9,134 bases of DNA from CAVOBC01 sp963693635 (GTDB lineage: Bacteria > Pseudomonadota > Gammaproteobacteria > Pseudomonadales > Azotimanducaceae): contig CAVOBC010000178.1 of the NCBI GenBank assembly GCA_963693635.1, positions 1 to 9,134 of the forward strand, read 5' to 3'. Positions within the stretch are counted from its first letter, which is position 1; each line of letters starts with the position of its first letter. The notes under the pieces were generated by a model. That model had not been told where the DNA came from. It saw only the letters and a program-made list of their open reading frames with translations, and searched no databases. Position numbers and translations under genes: made by a program. Below are positions 1 through 6,526 of this stretch, in pieces.

Positions 1-81
1 CGCGAAGCGAACGTGCAATCCATGTATCGGTCTATCAGGCTGCTTTTTCAGCAGCCTGATAGATTTCACGTGCGCTTTGCG
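1..81. repeat. Long inverted repeat with perfect 14-bp core stem
   Basis: The core is a perfect 14-bp inverted repeat, arms 31-44 and 50-63, around the 5-nt loop TTTTC (GAAAA on the other strand). A second, outer pair of arms, 1-15 and 67-81, matches at 13 of 15 positions; one of the two mismatches would be a G-U pair if transcribed. The outer and core arms are separated by 15 nt on the left and 3 nt on the right. It lies about 70 nt past the ddl stop codon. On the minus strand no T-tract follows the stem, so it is not a classic intrinsic terminator, though an RNA stem this strong could protect or end the ddl message. It could equally be a dispersed palindromic repeat or a small mobile-element remnant. 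The repeat itself is certain; its role is not known. Confidence 0.8.
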
Positions 82-133
82 AGGCCAGTGATCGGCTAAC
101 GCTAACCGGCCGGGTGTCGCGCTCGCCGCCCGA

Positions 134-1075
134 CTATTGTTTCCGCCGAAGGGCTCGTTCGATCAGGTGTTGAACGAGCTTTTCAAACGGATAGCCAATA
201 GCGGCAGCGCCCTCGGGGTACAAGCTGGTGGGCGTCATTCCAGGCAGCGTATTGACCTCAAGCAGAATCTCGGTGGCACGGTTGGGCACGACGAAGTCGG
301 CGCGGGAGAGATCCCGGCAACCCAATGCCGTGTGTGCGGCAATCGCAGCCCATTGCAGCCGGTCGGTCTGCTCAGCGTCAAGTTCTGCCGGCATTACATG
401 CTGGCTCAGTCCTGCCGTGTAGCGATGTTCGTAGTCGTACCACGTGTTTTCGGGGGTTCGAACCTCTATCACCGGGAAAGCCTCGAGCCCCTCGTCTGTC
501 TCAAGTACGCCAACCGTGATCTCACGGCCATCAATCCGCTGTTCAACGAGCAGCGTCGTGTCGTAGTCGAATGCAGCGGTAATGGCGGCGTGCAACTGGT
601 TGGCGTTGTCGACTCGAAAGACACCGATCGCACTCCCTTGACGCGCCGGTTTGACCACGATGTAGTCGCCCAACTGCTCGAGGATGTCTGAAACCGCTGC
701 GGGGATGGAATCGCTTCGGTGGACTACCATCTGTCTGGCGACGTCGAGTTCACTGTCGCGAAAACAGTGCTTGGACAGCACCTTATCCATGCCCGTCGCG
801 CTTGCATGGACGCCACTACCCACATAGGGGATCTGCAAGATTTCCAGGAACCCCTGCACGGTACCATCCTCGCCAGGAGGACCATGCAACACTGGAAAGA
901 CCACGTCGGGCGCAAGACGGGTCAGGTTGTGAGCAAGATGACGGTCAAGTTCGAGCGTGTGGATCTGATCAAAATTCTGAGCGAGCGCCCGGGTGACGCC
1001 TTGCGCTGAACGGCGTGAAACCTCGGCTTCTGCTGACTCGCCGCCGCATACGATCACAATGCATGGCGCGGTCAC
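134..1075 (-). CDS. ddl: D-alanine--D-alanine ligase
   Basis: ATP-grasp ligase that joins two D-alanines in the cytoplasm to make the dipeptide end of the peptidoglycan precursor. At 313 residues it has normal family length. Visible motifs: N-terminal GGES-AEAEVS (Glu16, equivalent to Glu15 of E. coli DdlB), HGPPGEDG at 64-71, KPARQGSAIGV at 142-152 (Ser148), the specificity loop YDYEHRY with Tyr219, SRADF with Arg258 and Asp260, and LEVNTLPGM with Glu273 and Asn275. Tyr219 matches the D-Ala-adding enzymes rather than the Phe of VanA-type D-lactate ligases. The start is GTG at 1073-1075, overlapping the TGA of the upstream SMP-30-like gene (GTGA), so translation is probably coupled. It is not inside a dcw cluster with murC and ftsQ, the usual place for ddlB, so it may be a ddlA-type copy; I cannot decide that from one window. 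Confidence 0.95.
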   Translation of the reverse strand: MTAPCIVIVCGGESAEAEVSRRSAQGVTRALAQNFDQIHTLELDRHLAHNLTRLAPDVVFPVLHGPPGEDGTVQGFLEILQIPYVGSGVHASATGMDKVLSKHCFRDSELDVARQMVVHRSDSIPAAVSDILEQLGDYIVVKPARQGSAIGVFRVDNANQLHAAITAAFDYDTTLLVEQRIDGREITVGVLETDEGLEAFPVIEVRTPENTWYDYEHRYTAGLSQHVMPAELDAEQTDRLQWAAIAAHTALGCRDLSRADFVVPNRATEILLEVNTLPGMTPTSLYPEGAAAIGYPFEKLVQHLIERALRRKQ

Positions 1076-1908
1076 GGTTGTCCCGCGTGAGCCACGGCAA
1101 CGTCGACGTACTCAACCTGCGCTGATCGCTTGGTGCGGCAAACGTCGGGTTCTGACGAACCTGACGTGAGGATGAAAAGGCGTTTCCCGTCAATGCCCCC
1201 CAGCATGCAGGCATAGGCACCGGACTCCGTTGGCACCCGATCGGTGACCTCTCCACCTTCGCGAACCCGGAGCGCTTCGTTACTGGACGGTGACGCTACC
1301 CAGATAGCGCTTTGCGCGTCCAGACAGATGCCGTCGGGAACTGCCTTGTCGAGTTGGGCCCAGAGTCGGCGGTTGGTGAGGGCGCCCGATGGGTCTATGT
1401 CGAAGGCGGTCAGGCGCGCGGCCATCGTCTCCGCCACGATCAAAGTTGAGCCGTCAGGTGTAATCACCGCGCCGTTCGGAAACTGGAGATCCGTTGCAAC
1501 GACTATTGCCGTGCCGTCTGCATCGACCCGAATCAGCTCCGCCGGTTTTCGCTCTGCTCGGGTAAAAAGATCGAAGCCAAAGTTGCCGACGTAAGCTCGC
1601 CCCGCACGATCAACCACCATGTCATTGCAGTGGCTGCTTGCGAGATGAGCAAGATCGGCATGCACGGTGACCTCGTTGCCTGCGACGCGCAGGATCTTGC
1701 GATCAAGCATGGAGACAACCAGGAGGTCCCCATCGGGCAGCCATCCCAGCCCCGAAGGTTGCTGATCGATCGTTGCGATCAGTTCTGTGTCACCGTTGTC
1801 ACTGATGGCAAGTACCTGATGGGCGTGCATGTCCGACAGGAACAGGCGCCCTTCATGCCACCGTGGACCTTCTCCAAATGCCAGCCCCGAGACGAGCACC
1901 TCAGTCAT
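1072..1908 (-). CDS. SMP-30/gluconolactonase (LRE)-family protein
   Basis: Six-bladed beta-propeller of the SMP-30/gluconolactonase/LRE family, which are metal-dependent lactone hydrolases; the true substrate is not shown by sequence. The 278 residues are the usual single-domain length. The four metal ligands of the family are all present: Glu13 in FGEGPRW, Asn95 in SHCNDM, Asn145 in FPNGAV and Asp192 in PDGICLD. Repeated PDG and DG turns mark the blades. No signal peptide is seen, so it is probably cytosolic. The ATG at 1906-1908 has a GGAG ribosome site (minus strand of 1917-1920) eight bases upstream, which supports this start. Its TGA overlaps the GTG of ddl, so the two are co-transcribed and probably translationally coupled. 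The pairing looks positional rather than metabolic. A sugar-acid lactonase is the default guess. Confidence 0.9.
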   Translation of the reverse strand: MTEVLVSGLAFGEGPRWHEGRLFLSDMHAHQVLAISDNGDTELIATIDQQPSGLGWLPDGDLLVVSMLDRKILRVAGNEVTVHADLAHLASSHCNDMVVDRAGRAYVGNFGFDLFTRAERKPAELIRVDADGTAIVVATDLQFPNGAVITPDGSTLIVAETMAARLTAFDIDPSGALTNRRLWAQLDKAVPDGICLDAQSAIWVASPSSNEALRVREGGEVTDRVPTESGAYACMLGGIDGKRLFILTSGSSEPDVCRTKRSAQVEYVDVAVAHAGQP

Positions 1909-1910
1909 TG

Positions 1911-2189
1911 TTATTGCTCCGTTTGACGGCCTCGATCTTCCCCTGGGTGTGCGTTCCCGCGCCGGGTGAGATCCGTTGATGCGATCCTCGATCTTATCAG
2001 CATCTCACGATGCCGGATTACCGCGCTGTCGCGCAGGGAACTCATGGCAGCATATTGCTTTAGTTCGATGAAAGGTTGCTGGCGGCGACGAATCAGTTGC
2101 CGAATGCGCGATCCTCTCGGAACTTGCGCGCCCGGGTTAGCGGGCGTCGTCTCGCTGCCCCCGCCGGAAGTGTCATCCTTGTGGTTGCG
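1911..2189 (-). other. Gap between ABC-F and SMP-30 genes; open frame of uncertain meaning
   Basis: About 280 bp between the ABC-F stop (2190-2192) and the SMP-30-like start. I recognise no gene. In phase with the ABC-F stop the frame stays open for 92 codons and ends in TAA at 1911-1913, two bases before the SMP-30 ATG. An internal ATG would give a 44-residue, arginine-rich peptide. The composition looks like unconstrained GC-rich sequence and resembles no family I know; the ABC-F protein already has a plausible natural C-terminus. I list it as non-coding or relic DNA rather than a gene. Confidence 0.3.
1991..1999 (-). promoter_or_regulatory. Possible extended -10 promoter for the SMP-30/ddl pair
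   Basis: On the minus strand this reads TGATAAGAT, an extended -10 form (TGn followed by TAAGAT, four of six matches to TATAAT). It lies 82 nt upstream of the SMP-30-like start. No good -35 hexamer is visible 16-18 bp upstream, which extended -10 promoters can do without. Weak evidence; the pair could also be read through from the tatD operon. Confidence 0.25.
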
Positions 2190-3898
2190 TCACAGCCGCT
2201 CGTTCAGGAGATCCAGTTCACGCTGCCACTCGGCCTGGCGAGCCGGTTTCTGAAACTTGGGTTTGCGAGCCAGATCTTCTGCCAGCAGCCTATCGAGTTC
2301 GATGATGCGATCCAGCGTATCCAGCGACGGGTCTGCGTCATCCGTCGGCTTCGCCTGTCCAACGCGTGTTGTCTGGCGGCTGAAGGATGTATAGAAGTGC
2401 TCGGGATTGTGGACCTCCACCAGTCGGTCGCCGGCGATGACCACGTAACGGTTAGCGATGGTGTCGACGAAGCGGCGGTCGTGCGACGTCAAAAGAACGG
2501 TTGCGCCGCTCGCAAGAACCTGGGCTTCGAGCTGTCCCTTACCCTCGATGTCGATGTGATTGGTTGGCTCGTCCAGAATGAGGAAATTCGGTCGATTGAG
2601 ATTGATGGTGAGAAACATCAGGTGGGCGCGTTCGCCGCCGGAAAGGACGGACACGCGATTGATGTGGGTGGGATAGGGGAAGCCGCTTCGAATCAGGGCG
2701 GCCTTGTGCTCAGTTGCGGTTTCTGGACAAAGGTCGTTGACCGTATCGATGAGAGACAGGGACGGCACAAATGTATCCAGTTCCTGATCGTAGTAGCCGA
2801 TGTGACATTGCGGATTCAGGCGAATCTCTCTGGCTGGCCGCCGGCCTGCTGGGCCTCCGATGCCTGCATGATCATGCGAATGAGGGTTGATTTGTCCGTG
2901 CCGTTCTCGCCGAGGAGAGCGACGCGATCACCTGGACGCAAGAAGAAGTCTCCCACGTTGAAAAGGGGCGTGCCGGTACCCGGGTTGGGAACGGTCAGAC
3001 ACTCGAGCGTGAGCATGCGTCGGGCCCGGCTGGATGCGGGGTCCAGGTTGAGCTTGAGCGGTGAGCCGCGGCTGACGAACGTCCGTTCTTCCTTCATCCG
3101 TTCGGCGCGTTTTTCCATGGACTTGGCCTTTCTGGCGAGGTCCTCGTTGTCGTAGACCTTGCCCCAGGTGGCGAGACGCTTGGCACTCGTAGCGAGCGAG
3201 TCAATCGCCTTGTCTTCCGCGCGTCGAGCCGCCTCGGCAGCCTCATCCTGTTCTGCGAGCCGTGCCCGCGCGGCCGAGAACGGGAGTGCGAAGCTGTAGA
3301 GTTGGCAGTCACGAAGGATGAGGGTGCGATTAGTCACGGCGTCCAGAAAGTCGCGGTCGTGCGATATCAAAATAAATGCAGCCGCAAACCTTCGAGATAG
3401 GGCTTGAACTGGATGATGGTCTTGACGTCGAGGTGACTTGTCGGCTCATCGAACAGTACGAGATTGGGCTCGGTGATCATTGCCCGCGCGAACATCAGAC
3501 GATTTTGCTGCCCGCCCGATAAGCCGCTGACAGGGATCGCGAACTCGTCTTCGGTGAATCCGAGTTCCGCCAACATCTGTTCGGCCTTGTACTGTCTTTC
3601 TACCCTGACATCCGGCGGCAGAACGTCTGCGACCGCCGCGGTAAGTGCGAGCGTATGTAAGGGCGGGTCGATGAACTGCCTCGACGACGGCAAGCCGCAA
3701 GGACCGGTTGCGGGTGACGTCGCCGTCATCGGGGGCCGCAGCCCCCGCGAGAATGCGCAGGAGGGTCGATTTTCCACAGCCATTGTGACCAACGAGCCCG
3801 ATCCGGTCGCCAGGGGACAGGCTGACGTCAATATCGGTCAGCAGGGTACGGTCCCCAATCCGGTGGTGGATGTGCTGGCAATGCAGAAGTGTGCTCAT
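2190..3898 (-). pseudogene. ABC-F family ATPase, broken by three frame disruptions
   Basis: Duplicated ATPase of the ABC-F family: two nucleotide-binding domains in one soluble chain, no membrane segments; characterised members act on ribosomes. The start ATG overlaps the glutaredoxin-like stop (ATGA). The first domain has Walker A GHNGCGKST (37-45), signature LSGGQQNR, Walker B LVLFDEPTSHLD and H-loop ISHDRDF. The linker has the family's TWGKVYDNEDLARKAKSMEKR stretch. The second domain has LSGGERA, LILDEPTNHID and TSHDRRF. The frame breaks three times: one extra G at 3679-3680, one missing base in the A-rich run 3369-3376, and a 2-bp excess (or 1-bp loss) in the TC repeat 2825-2831. Correcting these gives exactly 568 codons plus stop. 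The second Walker A reads GENGTDKST; the Asp codon (2894-2896) replaces the near-invariant Gly before Lys. As written no full protein can be made. Subfamily not assigned. Confidence 0.88.
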
Positions 3899-4170
3899 TG
3901 CCCGCCGTCACCCGCGGGGATCTCATCCCTGGTGGTTGCCGGCGGGGTATCATTGCAGAGGAAATGGCGAAGTGCGTCGATGTCGAATGGCCAGTTAAGC
4001 TCGGTGCCGTCGGTGCGGGCGACCACTGGAATCGTGACGCCATAGCGCTCCATCAGGTCGGTATCGTCCGCGATCTCGACGGCGTCGACGGTGACGCCGA
4101 TGGCGTTCAAATATTCGAGCGCGATCTCACAGAGGTGGCAACCGGACGTGGTGTAAAGGGTTGCCCTCAT
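3895..4170 (-). CDS. Glutaredoxin-like (DUF836-type) thioredoxin-fold protein
   Basis: Small 91-residue thioredoxin-fold protein resembling the glutaredoxin-like DUF836 group, probably a cytosolic thiol-disulfide redox protein with unknown partner. The N-terminal strand MRATLYTTSGCHLC carries the redox-active CxxC (Cys11, Cys14), and the conserved cis-proline follows as TIPV (Pro48), as expected for the fold. The family core ends near residue 72; the last 20 or so residues are a Thr/Pro/Asp-rich tail with no recognisable motif. Its start overlaps the tatD stop and its stop overlaps the ABC-F start, both as ATGA, so it is the middle member of a translationally coupled three-gene operon. Fold and CxxC are clear; the physiological substrate is not. 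Confidence 0.85.
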   Translation of the reverse strand: MRATLYTTSGCHLCEIALEYLNAIGVTVDAVEIADDTDLMERYGVTIPVVARTDGTELNWPFDIDALRHFLCNDTPPATTRDEIPAGDGGQ

Positions 4171-4964
4171 CGTTCCTGTGCGAGCTTAAAGAATCTTTGT
4201 GCGACCGCGGTCGTCTGGTTGGCCACCTCCTGCGGGTCGCGGCCGCATGCGGCTGCGATCGTATTGACCACGTGTGGCAGGTATGACGGTTCGTTTCGTC
4301 GTGCTTTTGGTTTCGGACGGATCGTTCGTGGCAAGAGGTAGGGCGCGTCGGTCTCCACCATCAGGCGATCTGGCGGAATGCTGCCCACGAGATCGAGCAC
4401 GTGTTTGCCGCGACGCTCGTCACAGACCCAGCCGGTGATGCCAATGTGACAGTCGAGGTCCAGGTAGTCGGCGAGCGCGCGTCGATCGCCCGTGAAGCAG
4501 TGGACGACGACACCGGTGAGTCGGCTCCGGTGCGCCTGCAATATCGCTTGAAAGCGTTCGTGCGCGTCTCGTTCATGCAGGAAAACTGGCATCTTCAGGT
4601 CTACAGCCAGGTCAAGCTGGGACTCAAACGCACGTTCCTGCGCTTCACGCGGCGACAGATCACGGTAGAAGTCGAGGCCCATCTCGCCGAGGGCTTTGAC
4701 AACTTCTCGGGTCGCGAGGCGGCGTAGCTCTGCGAGACCGGTATCGGCTAGTTCATCCGCGTGATGCGGGTGCACCCCGACGGTGGCGTGCAGCACGCCG
4801 GGTCTGGTCTCAGCGAGCGCCACAGCGCGTGCGCTTTCGTCGACTGTCGATCCAGTGACGATCATCTGGGCAACGCCAGCGGCGGTTGCGCGGGCGACCA
4901 CGTCGTCGAGATCGGGCGCGAAGGCATCATGTGTCAGGTTTGCACCGATATCGATGAGGTTCAT
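4167..4964 (-). CDS. tatD: TatD family metal-dependent DNase
   Basis: TIM-barrel metallohydrolase; E. coli TatD is a Mg-dependent 3'-5' exonuclease linked to repair of oxidative DNA damage and to DNA breakdown. The 265 residues compare with 260 in E. coli and the sequence follows that protein throughout. It opens with DIGANLT, as in TatD proper, rather than the HxH motif of YcfH/YjjV paralogues. Catalytic and metal residues are present: HPHH at 65-68, Glu94 in GEMGLDF, His130 in FLHERDAHERF, His155 in VVHCFTG and Asp206 in ETDAPYLLPR; ITGWVCDERRG and RRNEPSYLPH are further TatD signatures. It is the first gene of the set with the glutaredoxin-like and ABC-F genes (ATGA overlap at 4167-4170). 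The start matches the family N-terminus, although no clear Shine-Dalgarno precedes it. Confidence 0.95.
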   Translation of the reverse strand: MNLIDIGANLTHDAFAPDLDDVVARATAAGVAQMIVTGSTVDESARAVALAETRPGVLHATVGVHPHHADELADTGLAELRRLATREVVKALGEMGLDFYRDLSPREAQERAFESQLDLAVDLKMPVFLHERDAHERFQAILQAHRSRLTGVVVHCFTGDRRALADYLDLDCHIGITGWVCDERRGKHVLDLVGSIPPDRLMVETDAPYLLPRTIRPKPKARRNEPSYLPHVVNTIAAACGRDPQEVANQTTAVAQRFFKLAQER

Positions 4965-4998
4965 CTGACAGGGTCGCTTCGATCAGGAATCTGGGCTG

Positions 4999-5004
4999 AT
5001 TATA
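4999..5004 (-). promoter_or_regulatory. -10 box (TATAAT) of the tatD operon promoter
   Basis: The minus strand reads a perfect TATAAT here, in the 145-bp gap between the EAL-HDOD stop and tatD. It lies 34 nt upstream of the tatD ATG, so the leader would be about 28 nt. No strong -35 hexamer is seen at the standard spacing (GACGGC-like at best). Position and perfect match make it the best promoter candidate in the window; it would drive tatD, the glutaredoxin-like gene and the ABC-F gene. Confidence 0.55.
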
Positions 5005-5109
5005 CCGAAGCGTTCCGCGGTTGCCGTCGGTGAGTGCGTCCAATTGGTGGCGGAGCGAAACCGGGGCCCGCAAGCAGCGGCGAGGTGATCGTCCGGTGGT
5101 GTCGGGCAA

Positions 5110-6375
5110 TCAGGCTGTCGCGACCGCGAGGCTCTCCTGACGCACTGCGATCGCATTCTGATACGCGCCGTTAAGGCAGGCATCGGTGATGCCGTATCGC
5201 TCGAGGAAGGATCAGTCGAGACCCGACGAGTTAGCTTGCTCCTGGCAAATAACGGTGTGCAGAACGCGGCCCTGCACGCCCGTGTGAGCCAGGAGCGCAC
5301 GCCGCAGGTCCTCGTGCAGTGGCAGGGTCTCAAGGTGACGTCGAGCGGTTGGTCGAAGTAAGCATCCAGGGTTGATAGCAAGCCCGCCGAAAAGAAGGTG
5401 GTCCTGGCCGCGCCCGGGATGCGGGTGCCGAGCAGTTCACAGGTCCGGGCGCGCATGAGGGTCTGGCTCTTAGGGCGAGGGGCTTGTCGGACAGGGTAGC
5501 GAGCGCGAGAAGGCTCGCCAGCGCGCGAATCTGATCGGTGCCGAGGTATGTGATGGCGCGCCCGAGCGACTCGATGCGGGCGGCGGTCCGGTGATACGCC
5601 GAGTTGATGAGCTTGAGCGTTTTGTAGCTGAGCACCGGGTCGCAACCGATGATATCTTCCAGCTTACCCGTCGAAATATTTGCGTTGTGAAGTCGCGCCA
5701 GCAGTTGCATGACCTGCATTTTTCTGGCCGGAATGCGCTTGCCGTGTACTAACTCGGGTCTGCACAGGAAGTACCCCTGGAACAACTCGAAACTGTGTTC
5801 ACGGCACGTGTGGTAGATCTCGTGGGTCTCAACTTGCTTCGCGAGCAGAGTGAGGTCGTACGGGGCAGTTGCTCCACGTGGTCGCGAAGCTCAGTTGGAT
5901 TGAGGGTGAGAACATCGATCTTGACGATATCGGCAAGCGGCAAAATCTGATGTGATGTCTCGCGAATGACAAAGTCGTCGAGGGCGATGGTGTAGCCCGC
6001 TTTATGCAGCGTGGTCAGATCGGCGATGAATCGATCATCGATGTTGATGTCTTCGAGCACCTCGATGACATACCGGGAACGATCGAAGGGTGGCGGCTCT
6101 ACGAGCAGGTTGCGCGTGAAATTAATGTAGGCGCGTTTGTTGCCGACCAGGCCGTCAAAGTCGAGCTGGGTAAAGGCGTTGATCAATACTTCAGACGTCG
6201 CACTGTCCCCATCAATGAAGGACGCGCGATTTTCCTCGCTGTCGCGGAACAGGAGTTCGTACGCAGCGACGTTTGCGTCGACGTCGAAGAGCGGCTGACG
6301 AGCCATGAGAATAGAAGGCACCGGCGCACCGCCCACACCGGGGTCTGCGCCAGCCACGTTGAAAGCTGGATTCAT
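5110..6375 (-). pseudogene. EAL-HDOD domain signalling protein, broken by three frameshifts and a stop
   Basis: Relic of a YuxH-type protein: a degenerate EAL domain (about 24-200) followed by an HDOD domain (about 205-400), a type usually linked to cyclic-di-GMP or stress signalling in the cytoplasm. The EAL part is visible as MARQPLFDVDANVAAYELLFR, EVLED at 105-109, ALDDF at 131-135, VKID at 151-154 and FQGYFLCRP. The HDOD part is visible as DPVLSYKTLKLINSAYHR, ASLLALATLSDKP and MRARTCELL. Breaks: one base missing near the G run 5862-5865, one in the G runs at 5473-5482, one at the GG 5334-5335, and an in-frame TGA at 5212-5214 where the family has Trp (LDW, then LERYGI). Past the TGA the same frame gives the expected C-terminus and stops at 5110. 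Correction yields 422 residues. No convincing Shine-Dalgarno precedes 6375; Met24 is an alternative start. Confidence 0.88.
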
Positions 6376-6489
6376 CTGACACGGTTCGTTGAATTGACCT
6401 CTTTGAGCATAGCCAATGATTCAGCGAATGCAGCGGCATCTGGGCCATGGTAAGCACAGATGGCATCGGCCTTAGGCGGCGGTCAGGTG

Positions 6490-6507
6490 CGTGACGTTGC
6501 CGTCACG
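6490..6507 (-). other. 7-bp hairpin with GCAA tetraloop after slt
   Basis: On the minus strand a perfect 7-bp stem (6501-6507 with 6490-6496) closes a GCAA loop, a stable GNRA tetraloop in RNA, 20 nt past the slt stop. A second short 5-bp stem spans the stop codon itself (6522-6538). No T-tract follows, so it is not a textbook intrinsic terminator; it could stabilise the slt 3' end or assist Rho-dependent ending. The rest of the 6376-6526 gap shows no gene. Confidence 0.4.
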
Positions 6508-6526
6508 GTGCAGAGCTGTCGTCTGG

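Noticed and set aside
134..1075. VanA/VanB-type D-Ala-D-lactate ligase
   Set aside because: The specificity loop has Tyr219 and the gene lacks van neighbours, so it is a standard Ddl.
1966..2253. A 95-codon plus-strand frame covering much of the gap between the ABC-F and SMP-30 genes
   Set aside because: Composition is Arg/Ser-rich, it runs into the antisense of the ABC-F C-terminus, and there is no ribosome site or known motif.
2076..3155. A 359-codon open frame on the plus strand
   Set aside because: It is antisense to the ABC-F gene, whose motifs on the minus strand are unmistakable; the plus-strand translation has no recognisable domain and is a GC-driven shadow.
3369..3376. Programmed ribosomal frameshifting in the ABC-F gene
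   Set aside because: Three shifts in different directions without a strong slippery heptamer and downstream structure; indel damage or sequencing error explains all three.
5212..5214. TGA read as tryptophan (recoded genetic code)
   Set aside because: TGA is the ordinary stop of other genes here (SMP-30, usp and others) and Trp is TGG elsewhere; the same gene also has three frameshifts, so nonsense mutation is simpler.
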